A DNA stretch of 64,000 nt from Burkholderiales bacterium (GCA_014860355.1 JACZJV010000009.1:17271-81270); one strand, 5' to 3'; positions 1 through 8,229 are shown, counted from the first letter of the stretch. Numbers and translations are program-made. Notes: a model not told the origin generated them from the sequence alone.

Positions 1-2
1 AC

Positions 3-1091
3 CTAGCTCGCAGCAGTTTCGTTGTGCAGTCGCCTTGCCGCATCGCTGAGGGTTTCACGGTCGAGCCGGCTAAGTTCCACCTTGAACGCTTCATCGATAT
101 TGGGGTAATGTCGGCGAATCGAGCGCGCGTAGGCAGGATCGTAGTGCGCTTCCATAATCCGCTCGAACAACTCGGCTGCACGTCGCTCGGCCACCAGGCC
201 TTCCCAGCGCGCGCATTCCTCGCCGCCGATCAACGGGCGCAGATGGCGCAGCCGATCCATCATCGCGTCCAGGTCGCGCTCGAAGTGACTGTAATCCTCC
301 CGCCATAGGGCGACGCGCTCTGCCATAGGCGCGCTGAGACTGTAGAGGCGCCCGCCGCGCATCGTTTCGAGCAACGCGGTGGGCACTTCGATGGCGCCGA
401 TTTTCTTGCTTTCCGATTCAACCCATATCGGCCGCGAAGCGTCGAAGCTTCGGAGTTTTTCGACGAGCAGCGAATCGAACCACTTCTGCGTGGGTTGCGC
501 GACACCGGGAATGTCGCCGATCAACGAGCCGCGGTGGCGCGCCAAATCCTCGAGATCGAGCGCCTGGGCGCCGGCCGAAGCCAGCGCCGCGAGCAGCCGA
601 GTCTTGCCGCAGCCTGTGGGGCCGCACAGCACGTGATAGCGATATCGCCGCGGCAGTTCGGTCAATTGTTCGCGAACCCAGGCGCGGTATGCCTTCCAGC
701 CGCCGGGCAGACGATCGACTCGGAATCCGATCGTGGCCAGCGCGTCGTACCAGAGCTTGCTGCGCTTGCCCCCGCGGAAGCAGTAAACGAGCATGCGCGC
801 GTCCTTCGGGTGGCGCGCGACCAGCTCGTCTATCGCATGCGACATGTTCTTCAGCGCATAGGAAACCCCGATGAGGTAGGCGCGATGCTTGTCGGTGCGA
901 TGCGTCGTGCCGACTTCGGCGTACTCCTCGTTGTCCACAACGGGCAGACTGACCGCGCAGGGAAGGTGATCCTCGGCGTACTCGCGCTCGCTGCGCGCAT
1001 CGATCACAAGCGCGTATTGTCCATCGAGGGCGCTATGCAGCATCGATGAAAACTGCGCCTGCTTGTCAGCCGGAAGTGATGAACTGCCCAT
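3..1091 (-). CDS. mnmH: tRNA 2-selenouridine synthase
   Basis: The 362-residue protein matches MnmH (SelU/YbbB), which replaces the sulfur of 2-thiouridine at the wobble position of certain tRNAs with selenium from selenophosphate, through a geranylated intermediate. An N-terminal rhodanese domain carries CFRGG with the catalytic Cys at residue 104. It is followed by a P-loop, GPTGCGKT, at residues 157-164 and the family segment GDIPGVAQPTQKWFDSLL. Length is normal. The start is the ATG at 1091, and the stop lies two bases from the window edge. It is transcribed away from the FlhD-like gene, sharing a short divergent intergenic region. It may belong to the chromosome flanking the mobile element rather than to the element itself; the window does not show the junction. 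Confidence 0.93.
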   Translation of the reverse strand: MGSSSLPADKQAQFSSMLHSALDGQYALVIDARSEREYAEDHLPCAVSLPVVDNEEYAEVGTTHRTDKHRAYLIGVSYALKNMSHAIDELVARHPKDARMLVYCFRGGKRSKLWYDALATIGFRVDRLPGGWKAYRAWVREQLTELPRRYRYHVLCGPTGCGKTRLLAALASAGAQALDLEDLARHRGSLIGDIPGVAQPTQKWFDSLLVEKLRSFDASRPIWVESESKKIGAIEVPTALLETMRGGRLYSLSAPMAERVALWREDYSHFERDLDAMMDRLRHLRPLIGGEECARWEGLVAERRAAELFERIMEAHYDPAYARSIRRHYPNIDEAFKVELSRLDRETLSDAARRLHNETAAS

Positions 1092-1233
1092 GGTCCATTA
1101 GCACAAGTTTTTGCTCAATTCAATAGGAAATCGCCCATGCTTTTTCCTAATGCCTTTTCAGATTGCTTGCCCTATGCTACGCACACACAATGCCGCGGCT
1201 TGCAAACTGCGGCCAGCGCGAGGACCTCAGGGA
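1092..1233. promoter_or_regulatory. Divergent intergenic region between mnmH and the FlhD-like gene
   Basis: This short region separates two divergent genes and must hold both promoters. It contains a 7-bp inverted repeat, TAGGAAA near 1122 and TTTCCTA near 1143, spaced by about a dozen bases. The repeat is placed where an operator for the activator pair would lie. No clear -35/-10 pair was assigned. Confidence 0.35.
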
Positions 1234-1692
1234 ATGGATGACCTCGTACAACTGAATCGCAGGATTGCCAAACACTGGCTCGGAAGCCTGAATGCCGACC
1301 AGGAGGAATACCTGCGCTACGCCACCGTTTGCCTGGGCCAATTCGCCCATGGCGTAGCCGAACTCTCGGCGTTTCTGGCGTGCGCGAAGCAGGAGCACCT
1401 CAATTCGCTCTCAGTGGCAAAACTCAATCGTCAGTATCTCAGATTTGCACGTCTGGCGGCGAAGGACGTGGCTGCCGGCAAATTCGACATGCTGATCAGG
1501 CTGGGTATCACCCTGGAACAGGGCGAGGTACTGGGCGAATTGACGAACCTCGCGCTGAACCGCCTGGCTTTCGGCTGGAACGGTCCGATCATCCGCTTCG
1601 CCACCCCGGCATTTCAACGGGGCGTGGCGCTGCACCTTCGCGCCGCCAGGCATCACGCCACCGCCTTTGTTGCGGTATGCCTCCCGGCTTAG
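1234..1692 (+). CDS. FlhD-like transcriptional activator subunit of the mobile element
   Basis: The 152-residue product resembles FlhD, the small subunit of the FlhD4C2 flagellar master activator. The clearest match is the segment FDMLIRLGITLEQGEVLGELT, which aligns with FRLGINEEMATTLAALT of enteric FlhD. It is followed directly by an FlhC-like gene. No flagellar genes are nearby and a partition/replication module follows, so it probably belongs to the SetDC (SXT), AcaDC (IncC) or BisDC (ICEclc) activators that switch on ICE transfer. I prefer the ATG at 1234, reading MDDLVQLN, with a GAGGA about ten bases upstream. A longer reading from TTG 1111 would add residues unlike the family. The FlhD call rests on motif resemblance; the role is inferred from context. 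Confidence 0.72.
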   Translation: MDDLVQLNRRIAKHWLGSLNADQEEYLRYATVCLGQFAHGVAELSAFLACAKQEHLNSLSVAKLNRQYLRFARLAAKDVAAGKFDMLIRLGITLEQGEVLGELTNLALNRLAFGWNGPIIRFATPAFQRGVALHLRAARHHATAFVAVCLPA

Positions 1693-1695
1693 TCC

Positions 1696-2331
1696 ATGGC
1701 ACCCATACCGGAGAACGCGAAACCGGACGATCCGCGCTGGGCCCTTGCGTTTCTCGATCTCGCTCAGGGCTTGGTCAGGGCCGGGGCGAAAGCGAAGCTC
1801 ATCGAGCGCTATACCTATTTGCCCCATAGCCGGGTGAGGGAAATGTACAAGACCTTGCGCGGCACGGACCCGCCGCCGGGGCCGGTGATGCAGGGCAGCG
1901 CCCGTTACTTCGCGCTGGCGGGCAAGAACACCTCGGAAGCGTCGCGCATCCAGTGCGCAATTTTCCTCGCCTGTTACAAGCGTATGGGTAGCATCACCAC
2001 GACGCCGGTGCAGCGCGGATGGCGCTTGCTCGTCGCGTTCAACGCCTACCTGAGCCTCACCGAAAAGCTCGAGCAAAGCGCCTCGATCAAACGCCTCGAC
2101 ATCAATCAAGCTTACGCGCTACTTACCTACTGCGGCTTTCTGTCCCGGGCAAGCGGCGTGGAACTGCAGCTCAGGCAATGCACGGTCTGCTCGATCAACT
2201 TTCCTGTCGTCGCCAACGAGCTGCCTGAGGCGCAAGGCTGTCCGGTGTGCGCCATCAACGCCAACTGCCTGCGCCTGTCCCGCCAGGCGTCCTCTTCGGG
2301 GCGCGCCGGCTCCACATCGCAATCGGCATAG
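1696..2331 (+). CDS. FlhC-like transcriptional activator subunit of the mobile element
   Basis: The 211-residue protein resembles FlhC. The N-terminal half has the LARLQ-like helix region and YKTLRGTDPPPGPV, close to YKELRGSPPPKGMLP of E. coli FlhC. The C-terminal half has the four-cysteine zinc site as two CxxC pairs (C162/C165 and C182/C185). It starts three bases after the stop of the FlhD-like gene, so the two are surely co-transcribed and should form a heteromeric DNA-binding activator. In SXT/R391, IncC plasmids and ICEclc such pairs turn on conjugation and excision genes, and that is the expected job here. The targets cannot be located, because the promoter of the transfer operon lies outside the window. 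Confidence 0.8.
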   Translation: MAPIPENAKPDDPRWALAFLDLAQGLVRAGAKAKLIERYTYLPHSRVREMYKTLRGTDPPPGPVMQGSARYFALAGKNTSEASRIQCAIFLACYKRMGSITTTPVQRGWRLLVAFNAYLSLTEKLEQSASIKRLDINQAYALLTYCGFLSRASGVELQLRQCTVCSINFPVVANELPEAQGCPVCAINANCLRLSRQASSSGRAGSTSQSA

Positions 2332-2385
2332 CCAGCCTTTTCCCGTCCATTCCCCGGTCAAACCGGCAGGGTTAGCCGCGGCAAA

Positions 2386-2408
2386 GATTTTCGACTAACG
2401 CGAAAATC
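2386..2408. promoter_or_regulatory. Perfect 8-bp inverted repeat upstream of parA
   Basis: GATTTTCG (2386-2393) and CGAAAATC (2401-2408) form a perfect inverted repeat with a 7-base spacer, 55 bases upstream of the parA start and after the stop of the FlhC-like gene. It could be an operator of the par operon or a weak terminator for the activator pair. There is no T-run, which favours an operator. Confidence 0.45.
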
Positions 2409-2463
2409 GGTGCATGCTCGTGCGCGCCTCTGCGCCTCAGGAAGTTCATTTGGAATATCGCCT

Positions 2464-3309
2464 ATGATCAAATTCACCGTGATCAGCACCAAGGGCGGTG
2501 TCGGCAAGACCACGCTGACCGCCAATCTGGGCGCGCTGCTCGCAGACCTGGGTTTGCGCGTGCTGATGATCGATGCCGACGTGCAGCCCTCGCTTTCCAA
2601 GTTCTACCCGCTCTGCGATCCCAAACCTTCAGCGGGCCTCACCGAAGTGCTGGTCCGCGGCGAGCTCACCGCCGAATGCATCAGCTCCACGATGTATCAG
2701 AACCTGGACATCGTTGTTTCCGACGATCCCGAAGGCCGGCTTCCGCACTGGCTGCTGAACCGGATCGACCGGGGTTTTCGGCTGCGCATGGCCCTCAATT
2801 CGCTCGCGTTCGTCGACGCCTACGACTGCGTGTTGATCGACACCCAGGGAGCAGTGGGGCCGCTGCAGGACGCCGCGGCGCTGGCGGCCGACATCCTGGT
2901 ATCTCCGATCACTCCGGAGATACTCTCGGCGCGCGAATTCAGGAACGGAACGATGGAGCTGCTCGACCGACTGGAGCCGAGCAGCGCTCTGGGCGCAACG
3001 CTAGGCCCCATGAAAGCCGTGATCTACCGCCAGGACCGCACCACCGACGCGCGCGTCATCGCGGCCGGCATACGCGAGGACTTCATCAGGTTGAAGGGCC
3101 GGGTGTCGGTGCTCGACACCGTGGTCCCCCACGCCAAGGCATACAAGGAAGCCGCGACGCTACGAACGCCGGTGCATCGCCACGAGCGCAAGCGCGACGG
3201 CGCCACGCCCAGCGCGTATACGGTGATGCACACGCTCGCCTGGGAGTTGATCCCCAGCCTGGAAGGGATACGGGTGGATACGTACTCGGCGCGGGAGCGC
3301 GTCGCGTGA
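2464..3309 (+). CDS. parA: ParA-family partition ATPase
   Basis: The 281-residue protein begins MIKFTVISTKGGVGKTTLTANLG. This contains the deviant Walker A motif KGGVGKTT of the ParA/MinD ATPases, followed by VLMIDADVQPSLS and the Walker B-like VLIDTQGAVGP. ParA drives segregation of replicated DNA together with ParB. On ICEs it stabilises the excised circular form. I place the start at ATG 2464, because upstream in-frame codons lie in the non-coding region. The stop overlaps the start of parB as GTGA. Gene order parA-parB-DUF2857 is typical of PFGI-1/PAGI-2-type elements. Confidence 0.92.
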   Translation: MIKFTVISTKGGVGKTTLTANLGALLADLGLRVLMIDADVQPSLSKFYPLCDPKPSAGLTEVLVRGELTAECISSTMYQNLDIVVSDDPEGRLPHWLLNRIDRGFRLRMALNSLAFVDAYDCVLIDTQGAVGPLQDAAALAADILVSPITPEILSAREFRNGTMELLDRLEPSSALGATLGPMKAVIYRQDRTTDARVIAAGIREDFIRLKGRVSVLDTVVPHAKAYKEAATLRTPVHRHERKRDGATPSAYTVMHTLAWELIPSLEGIRVDTYSARERVA

Positions 3310-4688
3310 CCGGCGCGCCGACCGACTGTGACGCTGTAGCCGCCGTTACGGCCGCCGCTGCGCGAGACACCCGCCCGTCTCACGCTTCGATTGACGAGCG
3401 ACGCCGCTTGGTAGCCGACTCGCTGCAGGTGGCGAATCCCGGGAATCGGGCGCAGAACCTGCCGGAGCAGGCCGACCCGAAGCAGGACTGCCAGATTGAA
3501 CTCAGGGTCGAGGATATCCGTCTCTATGAGCGCAATCCGCGGCGCGCCGAAAATACCCGGTTCAACGAGATCAAAGAATCGATTCGAGCGACCGGCGTCC
3601 GCAATCCGCTGACGGTGACGCGCCGCCCCGGCGAAAAACACTTCATTGTCGAGGCAGGCGGCAACACGCGCTTACTCGCCGTCCAACAGCTGTGGCAGGA
3701 GACCCGGGATCCCCGCTTCGAGAAGCTCATCGCCCTGTTTCGGCCGTGGCGCTCCGAGGCCCATGTGCTCAGCGCGCACTTGATCGAGAACGAGCAGCGC
3801 GGCGAGATGACGTTCTGGGACAGGGCGAATGGCGTTTGCGCCCTGAAGGGGCAACTCGAGCTGGAGAAGGGACGCGCGCTTTCCTTGCGCCAGCTCGAAG
3901 CGGAACTGAAAGCCGTGGGGTTTTCGGTCAATACGGCGACCCTGGCCCATAGCCTCTACGCGAGCACGCGGCTGCGTACCCTGGGCGACGCGGTACCCGT
4001 GCTGTCGGGCCTAGATGTCAAGACCATCCAGCCGCGGCTCAACCTCATGAAGCGCTACGTGCAGATGCGTGGCGAAACAGGGGAGGCGGCTCTTTACGCC
4101 GAGGTATTCGAACCGGTATTTCGACGTCACGCCGAGCTATACCGGGAAAATAAGAAATTCAATGCATTAGACCTGTGCCAGACCTGCGAGGCGGCGCTGG
4201 CTCAACATCTGGGTGAGGGCCTCACGCGGCTACGCATGCTACTCGAGGCCTTGGCACAGTCGCCGCAGGCATCGCTGGCAGCGCTGTTCGAAACGCTGGA
4301 TTCGGCGCCGTCCAAACTGCCGGCATCGCGCACGCAGGGCCTTGCGCCCGATGCTTCCCCGGGTGTTAGCACTGCTGACAAACCCGCGGGGGACATGGTG
4401 CAACAAGCGCTGCCTCGCCTGGCCGCTCGAACGCCGAACTTGCCGCTTGCGGACCTGCCTGCGCCGGACCGCCTGAAGCAATTGATCGCCCGCTTTGCCA
4501 GGCTCGCGAGCGATGTGCCGGCGGTCCAGCGCCTGGACGCGGAGTTTTTCGGCTGGCTGCTCGAGGGACACGGCGAGCTGGCGGCTGCGTTTTGGGAAAT
4601 TGTCAGCCTCGCGCGGGAAATACGAAGCGCGGCGCCACGGCAGGTGAATGTCGCCGAGCAGCCGAACGCCACGCCAGGGTCCGGATGA
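3306..4688 (+). CDS. parB: ParB-family partition protein of PFGI-1-type ICEs
   Basis: The 460-residue product has a ParB/Srx-type domain around residues 60-170, with ERNPRR, IRATGVRNPLTV and VEAGGNTRLLAVQQLW, the last matching the ParB box II region. This is followed by a helical DNA-binding region and a long low-complexity linker. Length and layout fit the ICE-specific ParB family (PFGI_1 class). The GTG start at 3306 overlaps the parA stop, so translation is coupled. Reading further upstream in this frame would only be a shadow of parA. ParB should bind centromere-like sites. A nearly palindromic 15-bp motif lies inside this gene at 4365-4379 and recurs three more times in the window, so it is a candidate parS. 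Confidence 0.85.
   Translation: MTGAPTDCDAVAAVTAAAARDTRPSHASIDERRRLVADSLQVANPGNRAQNLPEQADPKQDCQIELRVEDIRLYERNPRRAENTRFNEIKESIRATGVRNPLTVTRRPGEKHFIVEAGGNTRLLAVQQLWQETRDPRFEKLIALFRPWRSEAHVLSAHLIENEQRGEMTFWDRANGVCALKGQLELEKGRALSLRQLEAELKAVGFSVNTATLAHSLYASTRLRTLGDAVPVLSGLDVKTIQPRLNLMKRYVQMRGETGEAALYAEVFEPVFRRHAELYRENKKFNALDLCQTCEAALAQHLGEGLTRLRMLLEALAQSPQASLAALFETLDSAPSKLPASRTQGLAPDASPGVSTADKPAGDMVQQALPRLAARTPNLPLADLPAPDRLKQLIARFARLASDVPAVQRLDAEFFGWLLEGHGELAAAFWEIVSLAREIRSAAPRQVNVAEQPNATPGSG
4365..4379. repeat. Copy 1 of 15-bp palindromic motif (candidate parS)
   Basis: GTTAGCACTGCTGAC lies inside parB and is a palindrome around a central base with one mismatch. It matches the perfect palindrome at 7103-7117 in 13 of 15 positions. 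Related copies are at 30389-30403 and 32361-32375. Confidence 0.5.
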
Positions 4689-5230
4689 TGTTGCCGCTGT
4701 CTGACACGCACGTCCGGCTGATCCTGCTCAACCATATCGCGGTGAGGCTCACTGGCTGCGATTCCGCCGATATTCGCGCCGCGGGCATAGAAACCGAGCA
4801 GTTGCAACATTTGAGGGAATTGTCCGCGCCGGACTTGCATCGCCTCGCCGCCATGCGCGAGCCGATGATCGCCGTCTCTATCGACAGCCGCAGGTTGAAA
4901 GCGGGCTTGCGCGCGCTCACACTTACCAACGAGGTCCAGGCCATGGAGACCTACTTCATTCGTCACGGAGCCTCGTGGACCATGATGAAACGACTGTTCA
5001 AGCTGCGGCACAAGCTGACCCTGCAGCGCCGGCGCGAATACGGTGTGCGCCGCCCGCCGGGGCGAACCCCGCTGCCCGATGTCGCCATTCGCAAGCGCAT
5101 CTGGCAGGTCTGGGCGGCAATCGGCGATTCAGATCCACGTGCGCGTTACTTCCGCTTGCAGCAGGCATTTCCGAATTTCTCGCTGGACGTGCTCGGCAGC
5201 GTGATCGCGAAATTCGAGAAAGACCGATGA
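4685..5230 (+). CDS. DUF2857 domain protein of the ICE core
   Basis: The 181-residue protein resembles the DUF2857 family, found almost only in ICEs and genomic islands between parB and replication genes. The N-terminal half is helical and leucine-rich. The segment YFIRHGASWTMMKRLFKLRHKLTLQRRREYGV looks like a helix-turn-helix, so DNA binding is likely but unproven. The ATG at 4685 overlaps the parB stop as ATGA, and its own stop overlaps the next start at 5227 in the same way, giving a tightly coupled operon. The biochemical role of the family is unknown. Confidence 0.8.
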   Translation: MMLPLSDTHVRLILLNHIAVRLTGCDSADIRAAGIETEQLQHLRELSAPDLHRLAAMREPMIAVSIDSRRLKAGLRALTLTNEVQAMETYFIRHGASWTMMKRLFKLRHKLTLQRRREYGVRRPPGRTPLPDVAIRKRIWQVWAAIGDSDPRARYFRLQQAFPNFSLDVLGSVIAKFEKDR

Positions 5231-5607
5231 ACGCGCCCTTGGCGAGCACTGCGCGGCTGCATCCGGAGCTGCTGCTGCAAATCCTCGACGTTCCGCTGAG
5301 CTTCCATCGCTGTCTGGTGCCGATCAGCGGAAGCGTCACGGCGGCCTTGCTGCTCTCGCAAGCGATATGCAACGCGCAGGGGGCCGACCCGGCCTTGGAC
5401 GGTTGGTTCAGCAAATCGCAGGATGAATGGGGCGAGGAGACCGGGCTTACACGCTGGGAGCAGGCGACGGCCAGACGCTTGCTGCGGGAGGCGGGCTTCC
5501 TGGAAGAGCAACGCCTCGGCATGCCGGCCAAGCTGTGGTTCAGGGTACGCCCCGAGCGGGTGTGGCAAGCACTCCAGGAACGCGCAGGGGCGCTAGCCCC
5601 GCGCTGA
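5227..5607 (+). CDS. Small winged-helix-like protein, single-domain paralog of the next gene
   Basis: The 126-residue protein consists of one domain that occurs twice more in the gene downstream. Shared landmarks are SFHRCL (FHRSL, YHRAL), a hydrophobic AALLLSQA segment, DGWF, an EETGLTRWEQATARR helix-turn-helix-like stretch, and the wing-like LEEQRLGMPAKLWFRV. The layout suggests a winged-helix DNA-binding fold, as in plasmid and phage replication or regulatory proteins. The start ATG 5227 overlaps the DUF2857 stop. No named family was recognised for the single-domain form. Confidence 0.75.
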   Translation: MNAPLASTARLHPELLLQILDVPLSFHRCLVPISGSVTAALLLSQAICNAQGADPALDGWFSKSQDEWGEETGLTRWEQATARRLLREAGFLEEQRLGMPAKLWFRVRPERVWQALQERAGALAPR

Positions 5608-5616
5608 CCCGAGTGC

Positions 5617-7065
5617 GTGGATTTCAATGTGGGGAATGACGCTGATGCCAGACTTCGACCGATCGATGACTCGGGGCCGCTTGTGCTCGCTGACAAGCTG
5701 GCGCTTATCTGGCCGCTACTCGGCAGGCAGATCGCGTTTCACCGCAGCCTGGTGGACCTGACAGCCAGCGTGAAGGCCGCGCTCCTGTTATCGCAGGCAG
5801 TCTACTGGACCAGGCACGGCCGCGATATCGAGCAGAGAGCCGGATGGTTCTACAAGACGATGGGGCAGTGGGAAATGGAAACCGGACTTTCGACCAAGGA
5901 ACAGGCGGGCGCCAGGAAAATCCTGCGGCGGCTCGCCATTCTCCAGGAGCAGCGTGCCGGCGTGCCAGCCAAGCTTCATTTCCGCCTTGCCCTCGACCAG
6001 CTGGGCGTGCTGCTGTCAAGCAGGATCGGAATGCGCACGCCCTGCGTAGACTGGGATAACGGTGCCCTGGTGGCCGAACTCCTGGGACCCGCGCTTTCCT
6101 ACCACCGCGCGCTCGCATTGGTTTCCGGCGGCGTCAATGCAGGCCTCATGCTCTCGCGCGCCTTGTACTTGGTTCGGCGGCACTCGAGGCATCAATCGGA
6201 CGGCTGGTTTTGCGCGCCGGCCGCGGCGTGGACGCAAGAGATTGGCCTCAGCCGGCGCGAGCAGGAGACTGCGCGGCGCGACCTGACACGGCGCGGCATG
6301 TGGGAAGAGACGATCTGCGGTATTCCTCCCCGCGTATTTGCACGGATAAGGCTCGCCTGCCTGATTGCAGGGCTCGATCAGTACGCGCGCAGGAATTCCA
6401 GGCTCGCGCACGTGTCGGCGCCGCAGGCGGCATCAGTATGTGGCATCTCCATAAACAGAATTGCACAAAACGGCGTGACTGGATTGCGGGAATCCAGCCT
6501 TCTTGTTTCGCACTATGCGCCAAATCAGTTGCGCCAGAACAGCCATCACAGTTTCGCCGAAAGCGCCACATCACATGTAACAGGTAGTACAAGAGTTTCA
6601 GTACAACCACCGGCAGCGGAGGACGAGCGCGTAGATTCGGGTGATACGCCGTCACCGCGTGGTGGTGACTGGATCTTTCCGGACGGATTGACTCCGGAAG
6701 AGAAATGCGCCGCCAGCGCCCTCGTATCGCGCTGCCCGGCGCTCGCGCAGGCACTGCTAGATGAGCTGACTGCGCGCATGCGCTCGAACTCGGTGAAGAC
6801 CAGTCGCATCGCTTACCTGCGCGGCATGGTCACGCGCGCGCTGGCGGGAAAGTTTGTCCCCGAACTCGGTCTCGCAGTCGCTGCCGCCAGACTAAAGCGC
6901 CGCGAGGAAGCGATCGTGCGTGCCAGGCGGGATGCAGACGAACGGCGTCTGGCCGCGGAACGCGCCAGCCCCGAATACCAGCTCAAAGTGGCAGAACACC
7001 GCGCCAGGATACGCGGGATGCTCGCCATGGCGCAGGCGCGGCGTCCGCGGCGCGAGAGACCATGA
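5617..7065 (+). CDS. Tandem winged-helix-like protein, possibly STY4528-type island replication protein
   Basis: The 482-residue protein holds two copies of the domain seen alone in the preceding gene, at roughly residues 20-135 (IAFHRSLVDLTASVKAALLL, GWFYKTMGQW, LQEQRAGVPAKLHFRL) and 140-255 (LSYHRALALVSGGVNAGLML, DGWFCAPAAAW, WEETICGIPPRVFARI). A variable linker follows, then a charged C-terminal part from about residue 345 with DGLTPEEKCAASALV and an Ala/Arg-rich helix. Position between DUF2857 and PFL_4669 genes matches the STY4528-type replication protein of PAGI-2-like islands. That assignment is by synteny and resemblance only. No ATG exists near the N-terminus. The start is GTG at 5617 or 5629. 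Confidence 0.65.
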   Translation: MDFNVGNDADARLRPIDDSGPLVLADKLALIWPLLGRQIAFHRSLVDLTASVKAALLLSQAVYWTRHGRDIEQRAGWFYKTMGQWEMETGLSTKEQAGARKILRRLAILQEQRAGVPAKLHFRLALDQLGVLLSSRIGMRTPCVDWDNGALVAELLGPALSYHRALALVSGGVNAGLMLSRALYLVRRHSRHQSDGWFCAPAAAWTQEIGLSRREQETARRDLTRRGMWEETICGIPPRVFARIRLACLIAGLDQYARRNSRLAHVSAPQAASVCGISINRIAQNGVTGLRESSLLVSHYAPNQLRQNSHHSFAESATSHVTGSTRVSVQPPAAEDERVDSGDTPSPRGGDWIFPDGLTPEEKCAASALVSRCPALAQALLDELTARMRSNSVKTSRIAYLRGMVTRALAGKFVPELGLAVAAARLKRREEAIVRARRDADERRLAAERASPEYQLKVAEHRARIRGMLAMAQARRPRRERP

Positions 7066-7163
7066 ACCGGCCCGCCATGCCCGCGCAGCTGGCGCCGCTG
7101 CCGTTAGCAATGCTAACGCCACGCGTCGGGTATGCCGACGCGCAATTGGCCACAAACCACTGA
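7062..7163 (+). CDS. Possible 33-residue small protein coupled to both neighbours
   Basis: An ATG at 7062 overlaps the preceding stop as ATGA. It opens a 33-codon frame ending at TGA 7161-7163, directly before the GAGG ribosome-binding site of the next gene. It would encode MNRPAMPAQLAPLPLAMLTP and 13 more residues ending in TNH. The arrangement fits coupled translation through the gap. Against it, the frame spans the perfect palindrome at 7103-7117, so the sequence may be under regulatory rather than coding constraint. No known family was recognised. Confidence 0.3.
   Translation: MNRPAMPAQLAPLPLAMLTPRVGYADAQLATNH
7103..7117. repeat. Copy 2 of 15-bp palindromic motif (perfect)
   Basis: GTTAGCAATGCTAAC is a perfect palindrome (GTTAGCA/TGCTAAC around one A) in the 108-base interval between two ICE core genes. 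It is the best version of a motif repeated at 4365, 30389 and 32361, and is a candidate ParB site or operator. Confidence 0.55.
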
Positions 7164-7173
7164 GGAATTCGAT

Positions 7174-8145
7174 ATGGCAACGAGCCAAGGGACAATGCCG
7201 GATGCGGTGCTCCCAGCCAGCGGTGCCGGCTCCCCACCGCCAGCCGCAGCCGACCAGGCGGGCGTCCTGGTATTCCGGCAAGGCCCCGATTCGCCATCTC
7301 CAATCGACTACGACATCGCCGCGCAACGCGACACCCCGGCGGCCCAAGCGGTGAGCGGTGACGCAAAAGTGGGGCAGCTCGCGGACGCCACGCCCGACAC
7401 GATGACGTTGCACACCAGGGATGCGTTTCGCATGTTCACCGGTCGTCCCGCGGATGCCGATGCGGGCCTGGCGCCGATTCCCGGCGCAAGGCGATTTGCG
7501 GCGATCCTGAATTCCATCTGGCGCCTGTCGGCGAACGATAATCCGTACGCCGACTGGCTCCTGGTCCGGATGTACGCCGGTCTGGTCGCGATCCGCGCCC
7601 ATCTGAGCCGCGCGGTCGCGCGCCAGCAGGCTGCGATCGATCTGCTCAAGGGCAAAGGCCTGGCGCTGTCCGTCATGGTTTCGCAAAGCCCGAAGCTTGT
7701 GGATCTCGGGTTTCGCAGCCCCTACGGCTACGCCACCGCGGAGGCGATCGTCGAATTCGATTACTACGTACGCGTGATCAAGACGCTCATTCACAAGGAT
7801 CGCATGAGCGACCAGCAGGGCAGGGCGGCGATCCGCGAAGTCGGCCGCGAGATGCGCGCCTTGTTCCTTGGTCCGATCCGCTGGGAGCGGCAGCTCCTGC
7901 GCGAGGATCTGCGGCAATTGAGCCGCAGCGATTTCCTCCCGGGGGCGGACGAGCTCGCGCGCGCGCGTGTGCGTGCCGCGGTCGCTCTGTTCGGTGAGTT
8001 GCCGCGAAGCATCTTTACCGGAGCAGAGGCGCCGCGCCATACGCGCCGTAGCCTGAAGCTCACCGATGCCGAATTGCAGCTACTGGAACAGGCGACGCTC
8101 AGCGCTGCCGTAGTGGCCGGGCAGCAGGACACGGAACTGCTGTGA
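7174..8145 (+). CDS. PFL_4669-type ICE core protein
   Basis: The 323-residue protein matches the island family known as PFL_4669 (TIGR03761). Key segments are MTLHTRDAFRMFTGRPAD, GARRFAAILNSIWRLSANDNPYADWLLVRM and a helical C-terminal half with GREMRALFLGPIRWERQLLREDL. The N-terminal 70 residues are Ala/Pro/Gly-rich and probably disordered. The start ATG 7174 follows GAGG with eight bases between, and is better than in-frame ATG 7132. The family is conserved beside ssb, topoisomerase and STY4528-type genes in ICEs. Its role is unknown but is presumed to be in processing or replication of the excised element. Confidence 0.75.
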   Translation: MATSQGTMPDAVLPASGAGSPPPAAADQAGVLVFRQGPDSPSPIDYDIAAQRDTPAAQAVSGDAKVGQLADATPDTMTLHTRDAFRMFTGRPADADAGLAPIPGARRFAAILNSIWRLSANDNPYADWLLVRMYAGLVAIRAHLSRAVARQQAAIDLLKGKGLALSVMVSQSPKLVDLGFRSPYGYATAEAIVEFDYYVRVIKTLIHKDRMSDQQGRAAIREVGREMRALFLGPIRWERQLLREDLRQLSRSDFLPGADELARARVRAAVALFGELPRSIFTGAEAPRHTRRSLKLTDAELQLLEQATLSAAVVAGQQDTELL

Positions 8146-8190
8146 GCGCGCGGCGGAGGAGCATCGCATTTCAGCACCGTGGAAGCGCCC

Positions 8191-8229
8191 CGGGAAATGC
8201 GTTGCAACGGTTTCCCGTGGAACACCACG
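8191..8229 (+). promoter_or_regulatory. Two adjoining hairpins in the ssb leader
   Basis: CGGGAAA (8191-8197) pairs with TTTCCCG (8211-8217), and CGTGG (8216-8220) pairs with CCACG (8225-8229). The two stems share two bases, so they compete. They lie between the PFL_4669-type gene and ssb, in a 190-base gap without a gene. They are probably an mRNA leader structure. Confidence 0.4.

Noticed and set aside
2676..3305. Upstream extension of the parB frame
   Set aside because: It overlaps parA in another frame. The GTG at 3306 with GTGA overlap gives the normal ParB length.
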